Assembly: GCA_012295275.1 (NCBI GenBank)
Contig: CM022665.1
Span: 8,379,976-8,443,975, forward strand
Direction of reading: 5' to 3'
Source of the DNA: Chrysomallon squamiferum
Lineage: Eukaryota; Mollusca; Gastropoda; Neomphalida; Peltospiridae
DNA length: 64,000 nucleotides
The notes beneath the pieces are model-generated. The model searched no databases. It was not told the origin of the DNA and saw nothing but the letters and a program-made list of their open reading frames with translations. This document shows positions 12,149 through 24,757 of the stretch, in pieces. The first letter of the stretch is position 1; the number at the start of each line of letters is the position of its first letter. Both the position numbers and the translations under genes were made by a program.

Positions 12149-12780
12149 ATGTTTTTGTTAATTTTTATATTTATTGTGGTTATTTTGTTTTCTCTGTCAT
12201 CAAGTTATATCAGTGATATGTCTGCACTGGTAAGTTCTGTTTGTTTATATTAAATGTTGATTCTTCTTATTATTATTATTTTTTTTTTTTTGTATTCTTG
12301 AGACAGTTAGAAATGAGCAGACGATTTTTTTTTTTTTATGATAACGAAACATATTAAAGTAATTTATTCTTATTATTGGTATTATTGTTATTTTTTTATG
12401 ATAACGAAACATATTAAAGTAATTTATTCTTATTATTGGTATTGTTGTTATTTGGTATTACTCACGTAATGTCTAATAGGACTTAATGTATCCATTTTAA
12501 AAACCGATGGATCATGGAATCCAGGAATGTATGCATGTTACTGTTAGTGTAATTAAGGTCAGTAGAAATAAATTGTCTCTCTTCTGTATTAATGACCATG
12601 ATGATCTTAATGCACAATATATTTAAAATTAGCTATTAAGACTATACCTTGTTATAAGTATACTTACGTCTTTTGAAGCAGTATATAATAAGAGTTTATA
12701 GGGATGAATGATACATTTGTTTGATTGGTAAGACCTGACCCAAGTAAGTTATGTATTCAGACATTTTAATTTTGTTCATA

Positions 12781-12829
<49 letters not shown>

Positions 12830-14230
12830 CAGTATAATCCCAATATGATGTGGTATATCTGTGATTCTATTTTTATTTTTCCAGATAGTAAAACATCTGT
12901 TTAAAATATCTGATGAGGAAATGTTTATGCGGACACAGATCCGTAGCCTCAAAACTGAACAAGAGTCAGTGAGAGTAATAGATGAATTTGCACGTTATGT
13001 GAAGTTGCAAAGGAGAATTGATAAGCTAGCATGGAATTTAAAACAATATGGTCAGTTCTGTTAGCTTAAACCAAAACTGACATTTTTTATATGTACATTT
13101 TTAACTGAGCAATATATAGAAGCATAATTAGTAATATAAACGATGCATTCTAGTAATTTTATATCAGCATGGATATTTTAAAACCTATCTGACATTAATC
13201 ATAATAATTCTATTTTACTGTACTCATTCAAGAATTATAATAATTTATCACAGTATAGATATATATATTTAAATTCATTGATGGTACTTTTACACAACAT
13301 GAACATACTTCTTATTGTAAATTGGAAACTTAAAATGAAGCATATTAGTTACCTAATTTGAACACAGTTAGCTATTACTGTCTTGATATTAACTGTTTTC
13401 AGGTAGGCAGAGATCTACTGTACAGACTGTGTTAAAATATGCTATCAGATTTGTCCTTAATCTCATTCACGTATGTATATAGTACTGCAGTTTTTGTTAC
13501 ATGTGACTTTATCTGCTTGACAAAAAACGATAGAGAAAAACTAAAAATCATAATTGTCAAGTAAAATCTGTAGATGTTCATTGAGTAGATAGAATTTTTC
13601 ACACAAGACTTTGGCTTCATTGTTCTAGGGTTTGATAATTAATACATGTAGCTTTTATTCTATTTCATAAAGCTTTGTATTTTTAAATTTAACAGTTAGA
13701 TGGATTGCTAAATACATTTTAAATTATGTTTCTTATTTTAAATAGGTTGAACCAAATTAACTTTAAAATCTCTTAAATCTTTTCAGCTGGCGATTATGCT
13801 TTCACTGGTGTTTTCATACAAACATGAACCAATTTGCAGTGTTCCAGTAAGCTGGCTTTTTCCCTTCCACATATTTGTAGCTTTTCCAACAGGCATCCCA
13901 GGTAAAAACGTCATGTTTCATTAGTTATTACAATTTGATATAAAAAGTACACAAATATATTTACACAATAAGTGACATAAAAATTTATCTTATGGTGATC
14001 TGGCTGTTGTTTTTTGTTTGATCTTTTGTAATTTTTTTGAGATATTTAATATTGTCAAATTTGAATTTTAAAATTCAGTTCTTTTTATAATATGGCAAAT
14101 AAAAAAACATTTCATAAATATTTTAATTCTGTTCTGTTTGCTTTTTTATTTAGGTGGAGTTGGAATTGTTTGTTGGATTGTTGCCTGCAACACTATGGTA
14201 TACAGGGCAAAAAGATTAGTTGATTATTAA
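12149..14230 (+). CDS. GET1: GET1 (WRB) ER insertase subunit for tail-anchored proteins, 168 aa
   Basis: Five exons are traced: 12149-12229, 12885-13050, 13403-13470, 13787-13901 and 14154-14230 (TAA). Phases join exactly to 168 codons (human 174). GET1 with GET2/CAMLG forms the ER receptor that takes tail-anchored proteins from the TRC40/GET3 ATPase. Residues 2-20 form the first membrane helix. Residues about 30-82 form the cytosolic coiled coil that binds TRC40, with MRTQIRSLKTEQ and the hallmark VIDEFARYVKLQRRIDKL (human MMDEFARYARLERKINKM). A second helix lies near 96-117. The third covers the conserved FVAFPTGIPGGVGIVCWIVA (human LVAFPTRVAGGVGITCWILV). The N-terminal segment before helix 1 is shorter than in human, so the exact start is slightly less certain. 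Confidence 0.93.
12338..12457. repeat. Tandem duplication of a 60-bp unit in GET1 intron 1
   Basis: The segment at 12338-12397 is repeated at 12398-12457 with an exact period of 60 bp and almost no differences; the visible change is ATTATT to ATTGTT near the end. The near identity points to a recent event. Confidence 0.9.
12781..12829. repeat. (ATT)n microsatellite in GET1 intron 1
   Basis: This trinucleotide tract of about 49 bp lies some 55 bp upstream of the exon 2 acceptor. Confidence 0.9.
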
Positions 14231-14708
14231 CAAATGTTTGTTCTTAAGTCAGGGTTACAAATATGTTATCTCAAAAACGCTCCATGAATACTTTAAAAAT
14301 ATATTTTACTGTTAATTTAACTGTTCAGAACACATTGTTTTTAAATTTTATTTGACTTTTTGTAAGTTCTAACTTAAATTTTTTTTATGACAAAGGTGAT
14401 GTATTATAACTGAATATACAAGTAAATGTATAAAAAATACTATAACATAAAAATGAGCAATAGGTAAGGAAAGCATATTCAAAATAAAATTGCCTCTGAA
14501 ATATATATACATTTTTTGTATTAATATAACATTTTGGCATTCTAGGGCATAAAGTTTATTGCAAAAAAATTTGTTTTTATTGAATTTATACTGATATGAT
14601 ATGTATACTGATAAAGCATTAAAGAAATTCACATATTATATTACATGTTATTTATTTCTTCTTATTCTGTATTTAGAGATGATTGAGTGCACCTGAAGTT
14701 TTAATAAA
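14231..14708 (+). other. GET1: GET1 3' UTR with poly(A) signal
   Basis: Noncoding AT-rich sequence follows the TAA stop and ends with AATAAA at 14703-14708, giving a 3' UTR of about 500 nt. Confidence 0.5.
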
Positions 14709-15908
14709 AAGTCAAAGCAAATTTTGTTTTGTTAAATGTTTTATTATAATCTCCCATCCCCAGATCACAGATCTGACAATAATTATTGCTTAAACAATTT
14801 TCATTTGTAAAAGCAAGTAGAACTGACAAACAGAATTTTGTAAATTTAGGAGTACAGAAGTTTTAAGATGTAAAACAATTCTAATTACAGTTCGTTATAA
14901 ATTAATGAAAGCAAACATTTGTTAACATTCAACAATTCCACCTTTTAGTGACACTTTCAATTGAAATGGAGTGGCATACTGTATTCCTAAATGTGCAAAT
15001 GATGTCAGATCACACTAAAAAACCCCACCTATATGTATAATAATATAATAACAATAATAGTGGAAACAGTAAGATTTAAAAAACCATTTATTTTATAAAA
15101 TATGAAGGCACCATAAAAATATGATGAACATTTTTTTTTTATTTCCATATGTGAAATAAATACAACATAATATGGACGGATTTACTTTTGTTAGTTTGGG
15201 TCACCTTAGTTATACTGACCATTCTACAACATTCATTTTCCACATGGAAAGTACAGTCCAACTTAAATAATAAAAATTAAAACAAATGAGTATAGTAGTT
15301 TGCTCAGCACATAAAACAGACATTAAAAACTAAATAAATATCTACATCAAAAGAAATAAATGGAATAATAAATGAACCAACTAAAATTCTCTTAATCAAT
15401 TTAATTCTTTGACTTTGCTAAAATAACCATTTTTTTCTCAAATGTATAAATCTTTATTAGTTTTTTAATACTAATTTTTAAAATATTTTCTCTGATATGT
15501 AAGTATTTCAGCAAATATTCCGAAAACAAAATATATTATGTATTATTAGGTTATTTAATATTTAAAAATAATTATTTTGAGGAAATATACAGCTAATAAA
15601 AGCAATACATGTCCTGTTCAAGCACTAAAAGCATATACAAATATATACAAACTTAACATAGTTATTGGTTTGCTTATATAATACTTAAATATTTTTATAT
15701 ATGTACAAACTAATTAAATAACTCTTTTTTTTTTCTTCTGAAATCCAGGAAATTTTTAGGAATTTGGTTCCCATTAAACTTCTTTTTTTTCAAGTTAAAA
15801 AAAAAAGGGTACATGGACACTGTTTTGTGTTTCATTAACGTAGAAATAAGACCTGTAAGACTACTTTGAAAAGTTTTGTAAAAATGTAATAAAAATACAA
15901 AGAACACT
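14709..15908. other. Convergent region GET1 / LCA5; probable LCA5 3' UTR
   Basis: No open frame here shows protein-like composition. GET1 and LCA5 converge, and minus-strand AATAAA hexamers are seen near 15086 and 15137, so most of this stretch may be LCA5 3' UTR. No transposon was recognised. Confidence 0.45.
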
Positions 15909-18900
15909 TTAAATTATGACTTCTTCTATTTCATCTTCAATGCTATCTACAGCTGTCACTGACGGTTTGCTTTGTATTGTGCTGACTGGAACACGAGGTC
16001 TTCGTGGCAATAATTTTTGGTTCTCAACATCTGATTTATCATCTTCAAGGAAAGCTGCACCTCCACTAAAAATCATTGTGCTTGAATTCTCTCTCCGTGT
16101 TGATTCAAAATGTTTGAGATTTGGCTCTGCTTGATCTGCCTTATCCCATGGGAATGCATCTTTCTTTTTTGATGTTTTAGTGTTGGCAGAATCTATCAGA
16201 AATAAATCTGAGACATCATTCTGCTTCGTTGTTGATTTTGACCTGGGAACATCTCCAAAAAGATTTTTCATTAAGTCTTCTTTCTTACTGTTTGCTGACT
16301 TTCTACTAGGAGAACTGAAAGATGGCTGATAACCATCATTTTCAAATTCATCAGGTGACCTCTTTTTTGATTTATCAAATAATCCAAGATCATCATATGC
16401 TGGCTTGCCATCATGAAGATTTTTTATTGTCTGTGTATGATGATACTGTTTTCTGCTAGGAGTTGGTGAAATCTTTTCACTACTAGTAGTTGAGCTGCGA
16501 CCTTCATCTATGGCTTTCATTCGAGCCAGCAGTAAATCTTTCTTCCTTCGTTCTTCTTGATAGGCAGCATCATTTTTCATTCTTTCTTCTTGCTCTCTTC
16601 TCAGAGCTTCTTCTATTCTTTTTTCCTCTCTTTCTCTTTTTTCTTTTTCTTCCCTTTCTTTGCTCGCTCTTTCTTCCTTTTCTATTTTTTCTCTTTGTTC
16701 CCTTTCTTTTTTCTCTCTTTCTTTTTTCTCTTGCTGTTCTCTTTCAAATTTTTCCACCAACTCTCTATCTCTTATTTTTACCTCCCTTTCTTGCTTTAAC
16801 TTCTCTTCAAATTCTTTTCTCTGCCTTTCTTCTATTTCCATTTGACGTTTTTGCAGTTCTTCTGATTCACGCTTTATTTTCTCTCGCTGCTGTTTTAATT
16901 CATCATCATCTTCATCATCTCTTGGTTCTCTCCAAAATCTGTTAGTTTTCTCTTCATTCTCCTTTTTCTTTTCAAATTTAATGTCTAATTCTCTATCTCC
17001 CATTCCATTCATATTTCTTTCATTATCTAAAACATCCATCCTTTTGGAAAAAAAATCTGTTTCTACTGTTTTGTTGGGTGATGTTTGTTTCTCTGACTTT
17101 TGTCTTCTCTGTTGCTGTTGCTGTTGCTGCTGCAGCTGGTGATGCTGTTCATACTGCTGCTGCTGCTGTTGCTGCTGGAATGAAACAATCAAAAAAACAG
17201 TTTCAGAATTATAAAACTAATATTCTTTGTTAAAATGGCATTTATCTGTCTCCCATTAATAGATTATTTTTTTTATATATAAAACATGAAATAATATATA
17301 AACTGTAATTTAGTGCAAGAAGGTAATATTATGTTAAAGCTGTAATCATACTAATATTTGAATTGTTTGACGTGGATATGAGTAAATTATTTAAATCACT
17401 TGTTACAATATTTAGGAAATAAACATCTTAAAATCACTTTAGGAGAAGATTTCATTTATCAGTTTTAAACATTTACTGGCATATATAATGTATTCAGTGG
17501 AAATAAAAATAATAAATTACTCTGAAAGGATTTCTAAAAATAAATGATGAATCAGGTGCAAAAGTGTTTGATGAATAAAAACCAACAGCAGGATGTGTAC
17601 ACAAGGAAACTATTAAAAATGTCTCTTCCTAAATATTCTAACCAAAAGGATGCATCCCTGAACCGAAGAGGGTGGATATGCTTTTTTCCTAAACATCTGC
17701 AATTAGCTGTTTTAACAAATTTTCTTTGGAAAAAGCAACTACACATCAAATACAGTCCAGACAAGCATCACATACACTGAGCATGTATGACAGATCATTG
17801 TGTACTACGCTCAGTGGGGATAGGCATGAATATTTTAATTTCCTTGAGTCATTCCCTAAAAAACATATTCTGGACAAAGACTAAAAGAAAATGAGAGAGA
17901 CTGTACCTGAATGTATTTATACTTTTTTTTTTCTGTTATTTTCCTTCTGTACAACCTCCTTACAGTTAAAAACCCCAAAATAACTAGATATTGGAAAGTG
18001 TCAAAAAGAATGTGAACATATTAGTTTCTTAAATACATCTAACACGCTGGCAACAAAGGAATGAAATCAAGCAATTATATAATGGTGATTTTTAAAAGGA
18101 GAGTGATATAAGTAATTAAAAAAAAGAAAAAATAATAATAATAATAATAATAAATATAATGAAATGTTATTAAATTTGTGACAGCAAGATGTGTAACCAG
18201 AGTCACTGGCATCCAACTGATAACAAGATCCAGACCATCATGCAAGTGCATTTATAAGGACCTATAATAAATTTCCAACCTGCTGCCAAGCCTCGCTAAC
18301 CTCTCTATGGATTTTACCCTCCTCCCTCCTTTTCCTTTCATATAATTTTGCTTTTTCTCTGGAAGACAGATCATTCAAAGATGGTGCTCTGTTTTGCAGT
18401 GCACCATGTGCAGGAGGAGGTGTATCCAGAGGAGTTCCTGAATAAGAGGAAGGTAACTTGTGAGGTGGTCGCATTATTCGGTTGCTGTATATATTCTTTA
18501 TCTCCAATTCCTTCTCCTTTTCCTGTCAATGAACAGATAGGGAAATGTCATATACATTTCAATATGTCAAAACAAAACTAATTTACACCAATTAGTAATT
18601 AGCAGTTTTATTTGTCATCTGTATCAGTTTTACTTGATGAATATTTATCTAAACATAATTTCAGTTTTGATACTATTATTATTGGTACTATCACAATATT
18701 AACTATTTTGTTCTATGCAATATCTTCTTTTCTTTTTTACAATCCTACAAATAACACAAAAATATTCAGAATAGTTTTCTTCTTCATTTCCTGTCCTTGT
18801 TGTCACCAATACACCTTTCTAAGAATGTATTCATAAAAATTAAAAAATTACTTTTGAAAAACATACTTTAATCTTGTTTTTTAACTGGGCATTTTCCTCT

Positions 18901-21499
18901 TTGTAGTCTTCTAACTGCTTTTTTGTTTCACGATGACTGGCCATTTCTATACCCAGTTCATGACGGTGATTTTTGGTCAGATGTTCTATATGTCTTTCCA
19001 GATCCTTTAATAAACAATAAATAAGGTATAGTGAAATTACAGTAATAACAGAGTGTAAAATGTATGTACATTTACTATTTCTAATTTTATTTTACTAATT
19101 TCAAACTGCATTCAGCTGCTAGTTTATTTTTCTGAGCTAGGTAAAAATACATTCAGAAGCACCTGTTAATTTATATTAACTGAAACAATATTATTTTATT
19201 GTTAATATTCTATTAATTGTATGTTATATTTGCTAGATTATGCCTCTATAACTCAGTGTATTAGTATAGTAGATTCCCTAATTAAACCTAATATAATAAT
19301 AAAAGTACTTTTATTCGTGTTTCCTTTTCTTCCAAGTCTATTTCTGTTCTACTCAGCTTTCTGTTTAGGTCATCTCTCTCCATGAGATTCTTTTCTTCAA
19401 CCAGCTGTTTGTATTTTTTAAGTTTATTCTGAGCCCTGTCAAGATCATCCTCAGCATCACGTAAATACCTCTCAGTTTTCTCATATTTCTCTTTAGCAAC
19501 CCGTAGTTGTTCCTTCAGTGCTCTGACTTCATTTGCATGCTTTGAAAGCAACTGAGGCAGGTTGCCTTCCTTGTCCTGGTAATGTTTTAGTGCTTTCTCC
19601 TGTCTGTATTGCATTTTCTTCAAAATCTTGTTTTCAGCCTGCAGATCCTTTATTTTCATGTTGGATTCCTCCACAAGGTTCCTTAGCTCATTCATCTTGA
19701 TCCGTCCTGCTGACAGCATCCTTTGGGTTATGTAGTCAGACTGGGAAGTAGTTATAGCATGCTGCCCTTTTTTCCTCAGTGGTGACTTTTTATTATATTT
19801 TAGACCACCTAGGTAAGAAAAAAAACAAAACAAAAAATGATTTATTAATTAATTATTGCTCCTGAAATCTATATTTATCACTAACTGTGTTAAAACATCA
19901 AACCTTGAAAACAGGTACTTAAAAACATAATATCACTCTTGAATTCTAAAAGCTAACAGGAAGACATGAATGATTAAGTATTTGTTTTAAAATTAATAAG
20001 TGTTAAATGTATACTTTTGAATTTTTGAAAAGTCTGACAGAGAAAACCCACTGATGTCATACCAATGATTAGTAACAAAGAAGAAATATGTCAGATTAGT
20101 TTAACATAGCTCATACTCTGTGAAATGTTTGATTAAAAAAACAATTTTTTTTTAATCTTTATAAATATTTATTATGTTGTATCTTTAAGGATACATCCAT
20201 TTTGTTACTAATTAACATTTAATTTACAGCAATTATATTCTGTACTGCAAAAATTTTGAATTACCTTTTGTTAATCTTGTATATAATGTATTGTAACCAA
20301 AGCAGCTACTTGATTTGATGTAAACTTAACATTTAAAAAATATTGAAAAAAAAAAAAAAAAGAAAAAGAAGAAAGAAAATAAAGTTCAAAACAAACTCAC
20401 CACTGCAAACCTCATATAGTTAATAAAAAAAAAATATTTTTAAATCCTTTTTTAGTTTTTAAATATCCATAATCACTATTAAACAGTTTAATGTTTCTCT
20501 CAAAGGTCTATTTTTCAAAAAAATTAAAGGTTTAATTGTTAACTGCATTTATAAACAATATGTGAGTTTAGATCAGGTCAGGTGCAAAATAAACCATAAA
20601 TACTGAGAAAACATTAGTGATATAATTCATTAACAGTGACAATGAATAAATCAAGAGGAATTAAGTGCAATTGTCACCAAAAGGATTTGTTGTGTTTGTT
20701 AGTGGTAAATTCAAATAGCATAATTTCATTACTAATTTCCATTTCTGATTATTGGCAATAAGGTAGCCCACCCCAACTTACATGAATGACAAAATTAACT
20801 TTGAGAATAAACTATTTTGGGGACAGGTTGTGATTAAGAACAAACTGCTTCACACGTGATCTTACTTGGTCCGCTGAAGCCAGAATTAAGAGAAATCTTT
20901 TTTTTCTCTTCATCAAGATTTTTGACAGTGTGATCCTTTTTCTGGCTAGTTAATATAAACTGTTTGGGTAGAATATCAATATTTGGATTTCTAACAATCT
21001 TGCTGTCATCTTTGCTACCTTCACAATGTTTAATGACAATTTTTTCAGCAGTTTGCTCCTTTTGAACCTCAGTAATATGGTCATTATCAATAATGGGATG
21101 AGTGTTAAAGCCATTAGGATGCTGTTTTTTGAACTGTTGCAAGTGTAAAGATGAAGCTGCTCTACTGTTTTGGCGTGAATGAGTATATGATGATGTAGCT
21201 CTGCTGCTTTGCCTTGATTGCATATGATCAGTCTTAGCAATTCTGGTTTCAACATAAACTAAATTACCCTCATCATACTGATCATCATCATTACATTCCT
21301 CAAGATCATTTTTAACATCATCATCATCATCATTAATAATAAATATGTCATTATGATTATTTAACCTACGTGGTGATTTCATAGGTTTCTTTGATGGAGC
21401 TCTTCGTTCTTGTTCAGATTCATCCTCACTGACAAAATCATCACTATAGTCATAATCATCATCCACTCTGTCAAAGCTTTTTTGTCGCCTTGTTGACAT
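15909..21499 (-). CDS. LCA5: Lebercilin (LCA5) ciliary coiled-coil protein, 926 aa
   Basis: Five exons in transcript order: 20866-21499, 19309-19808, 18867-19004, 18280-18522 and 15909-17174 (complement), 926 codons plus TAA (human 697). Lebercilin is an axonemal/basal-body protein that binds the intraflagellar transport machinery and is mutated in Leber congenital amaurosis type 5. Landmarks in order are an acidic N-terminus (DYDYSDDFVSEDE); the coiled-coil domain in exons 2-3 with TQRMLSAGRIKMNELRN, LQYRQEKAL and ERDDLNRKL, matching human ILSARLLKINELQN, LQYRQEKAL and ERDDLAKKL; ELEIKNIYSNR (human ELDIKNIYSNR); a long Glu/Arg-rich single helix; LLLARMKAID; and the conserved end DSIEDEIEEV. 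The start is the first ATG of exon 1. Extra length comes from the acidic exon 1, a polyglutamine stretch (about residues 504-528) and the charged helix. Confidence 0.93.
17104..17174 (-). repeat. LCA5: Polyglutamine (CAG/CAA) tract at an LCA5 splice acceptor
   Basis: The last LCA5 exon opens with a run of CAG/CAA codons directly abutting its acceptor TTCCAG, so the site reads CAG-CAG-CAA (a tandem NAGNAG acceptor). The upstream exon also ends Trp-Gln-Gln at CAGCAG|GT. Glutamine number can therefore vary by splicing as well as by repeat slippage. Confidence 0.8.
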
Positions 21500-21809
21500 T
21501 GTTGATTAACATCAAGCAAAAAATTTACATAAACAGTTTCTTTTTGGACAAGTGGTTTTCCTTCATAACACTAGGTGGGTTCTTTTTTAAAATTCTAGTA
21601 AAAAAAAATAGAAATACAAATACAAAATATAAAAAGATATAAATAACTGAAATCATGTAATGTTATAATTAATAATTTCATTATTAACTTACTGGAAATA
21701 TATCAAAGATTACAGATCAGAGATATTTTACTAAGTGCATGTGTTAGTGTAATTCATAAAAACAAAAATAATAATTCCTCGAAATTCTGTCATCCACACA
21801 ATATATTTA

Positions 21810-21866
<57 letters not shown>

Positions 21867-22600
21867 ACATTTATTAACTGAAAAATTATTTAATTTTCTT
21901 AGTGTTTACTGCTGCAAATGTTATGCCTAATAAAACATTTCATATGGCACATTTAGGTAGCCAAATTATTAACCTTTGTTTGTCTAAAATGACTATAGAT
22001 TTAGAAAACAGCAAAACATTTCCCCCCACACACACACAACAAAAGCTAGCAAATACCAAATTGAACTTTGCTAGTTTTTTACTTATTCTACAGTGTATTA
22101 CAGTGATCACTGAAAGTGTTTTCTTTTCCTTCTTTCTTTCCTTTATTTATTTATTTATTTATTAGAAAAAAACCCACTAAACATTAAAATGATAATATGT
22201 TCAATTTTGTTTTGTTTTGTTGCTTTTAGACTGTTTTTTCTTTTTCTCTCTCTCTCTCTCCTTTTTATTTTCCCGTTTTTAATTTGTAATTTTAACGGAA
22301 GAACATCAAAATTTTTATTACGCATTTATATCCCTCACACGTTGCAGGTAAACTTTATAAAAACTAGACTTACCATCATATATATTAAGAAGTAAACTAA
22401 GTCTAAACATGTGACTAAAACAACGGTAACAATTTTTTTAAAACTACGTTCACCGGTGGTATGCAACCTTGTTGTTTTTCTGCCAAGCAACAAGTTATAC
22501 AAACTGTGTACTACGTCACTGATTTCGTAGACACTTTTTTTTTTTTTTTTTTTTTTTTTAACTTTTCTTTTCTTTTGGAGTTTCGATCAACATAATCTTG
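21500..22600 (-). promoter_or_regulatory. LCA5: LCA5 upstream region
   Basis: Likely 5' UTR and promoter of LCA5. It holds an (ATT)n tract (21812-21865), a TC run (22244-22261) and a poly(T) run (22535-22559). Near 22470-22500 two GCAAC half-sites occur, including CTGCCAAGCAAC, an imperfect match to the RFX X-box seen at many ciliary genes. GTACTACGTCACTGA at about 22509-22523 holds a CRE-like half-site. The transcription start could not be fixed. Confidence 0.35.
21812..21865. repeat. (ATT)n microsatellite
   Basis: A perfect trinucleotide tract of about 54 bp upstream of LCA5. Confidence 0.95.
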
Positions 22601-22934
22601 AAATGAACGATACAACTGAAAGCCTTTCCTTTTACGTATATGTATCAAAGGCTATAGAGACATTTGATAATAACTGGGTTTTCACCACCAGTGTAGTCTG
22701 CTACAGGAACTCTTAAAGTTTAAGATATTTAAAGGTTTAACGCATTTTCCATGCTACTGCAAAATATGGCTCGTAATATTTTCTTTCATTCTTTCTTTTT
22801 TTTTTCTTCTTTTTTTTTCACCTTATCTATAAGGTTTTGATTACTTGTCATAAAATTATGCGGCGAAAAAAAAAAGAGAAAAAAAAGAAGATAAATAAAT
22901 GATAAAATAATACTAAATAAATAAATATTTACAA

Positions 22935-22985
<51 letters not shown>

Positions 22986-23551
22986 CAAAACCCCTTAAGA
23001 TAACATTATTGCGGCTAGAAATCAAATAACTGCCAATAAATAACAACAGTAGATTAATGAGTCTTTGGTGTCATTTCATATCGATAATAATTATGAAACC
23101 GGCATGTCTATGAACATAAATATTATAATTTGGATTATGGAGATTATGATAATATTTATATAGGCCTATCAATAATGGTTACAACATAGGTCCAAGGTGT
23201 AACGAGTCGAAGCATGTCTCAGTACTGTTTTCTATTCCAAGTGAACCTGTTTACCGGATATCATTATTTTTTTCGTGACTTGTTGGAGGGCATGTCTTTT
23301 GCTACTGTAGTAGCCATAATAGCTGTTGATGTATAATATTCTGGTTTGTTAGAGCGCATCGTGCGGCCAAAAACTTTTGACATCAACACTTTGATAATAG
23401 CCGATAAAGAATAACCCATATAGCAACGATTTTCGTCTCGTATAAAAATAATATGAATCCTAATAATAACTTAACAAATTATTCATAATAATTAATGCTC
23501 ATCGAACACACAATTATAAAACCTTATCATGCTAGAAAATTTAATAGTTAA

Positions 23552-23582
<31 letters not shown>

Positions 23583-24148
23583 ATACCTATAGCATTACAG
23601 TGAATGAAACGAATCAGAATAGTTTCTTTAGTCCAGCAACTTAAATGAAATGAACGAGGAAATTATTATTCACCTAGAACGTTAGTTAATATTTAATTTA
23701 CCGAAAAGGTGCGTATAATATCTTTTATAATTTGTTATTAGCCACCACCACCTCAAAAAGAACGAACGTTCATCGGTAATCATTTGTAACAGTAGCATAA
23801 ACTGATAATTAAACAGATTAATTAACAAATCACGTCAGTAACATTAGATATTTATCTTTCCCGTCCGTAGTAATCAATGGAATTCATAATTACTAAGTTT
23901 ACTGAATACTGAATAATACAACATTAAAAATAATAATAATAATAAATTTAAAAAAAAAAAAAAAAAGAAAAAAAAAGTAAGGCTAACAAAAAATATTTGA
24001 TGTCCGTAATCTAGTAATTACTACCAAACTATTTTTATTAGTGCATTAGACTGGATGATCGTAATTTAATGAATTGGCTTGCTGATGTTATGATCCGTGT
24101 ATCTAGTGTGCATTTTCTTCGAAAATCAAATTAAATTACGATTCACAC

Positions 24149-24181
24149 ATGCGCGCGCGCGCACACACACACACACACACA
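24149..24181. repeat. (GC)n-(AC)n compound repeat
   Basis: Alternating purine-pyrimidine run, GCGCGC passing directly into ACACAC; such runs can adopt left-handed Z-DNA. Confidence 0.9.
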
Positions 24182-24661
24182 TACATTGGTAACAAATATA
24201 GGAATTTTGCATTTAGAAAAAATAGTACGGAACTATCGAAAATCTATTGCTAATGGTGTAAATATATGCACTAGTTATGTTTCTTTTATTCAGTTATCTG
24301 TACGTTCTTTTAAATCCTAAAATTCTTTGCTGTAACATATCACAGTATGGCTGATGAAAACGCCAGACTCGTAAAAAAAAAAAAAAAAAAAAAAAAAAAT
24401 ATGCAGAATAAAAACAAATTTCGAAATGACAAATGTAATTTTTCGCGGAATCACCATTTTCGTTGAAGCATTTGTAATTTACAGACATCGTTTCGAAGAA
24501 AATTGCCTTGATTCGACTGTCACCCCACCATACCATGAATGAAGTAATATTCAACTCTCCAGCAAAAATATAAATGATTTTATTTCTTCTTTATAATTTT
24601 ATATACAGCATGATTCTGAATAATATTTTAACTGGCTATTTTCGGTTGTTCTTTTCAGACG

Positions 24662-24664
<3 letters not shown>

Positions 24665-24757
<93 letters not shown>
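24665..24757. repeat. (TC)n-(TG)n compound microsatellite, about 93 bp
   Basis: An uninterrupted TC run of about 76 bp passes directly into a TG run of about 17 bp. The long open frame over it is a repeat artefact. Confidence 0.95.

Noticed and set aside
16490-16945. Plus-strand open frames rich in Leu/Phe/Ser opposite LCA5
   Set aside because: They are the antisense of the Glu/Arg-rich helix of lebercilin and have no support of their own.
17544-17780. Overlapping open frames on both strands
   Set aside because: They lie in the last LCA5 intron, with no motif and no compatible splice phase.
22460-22500. A definite RFX X-box in front of LCA5
   Set aside because: Only one half-site (AGCAAC) fits well; the other half has mismatches, so it is kept only as a weak remark.
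24294-24554. Minus-strand open frame ending in poly-Phe
   Set aside because: The poly(A) run makes the Phe stretch; the remainder matches nothing recognisable and lacks splice context.
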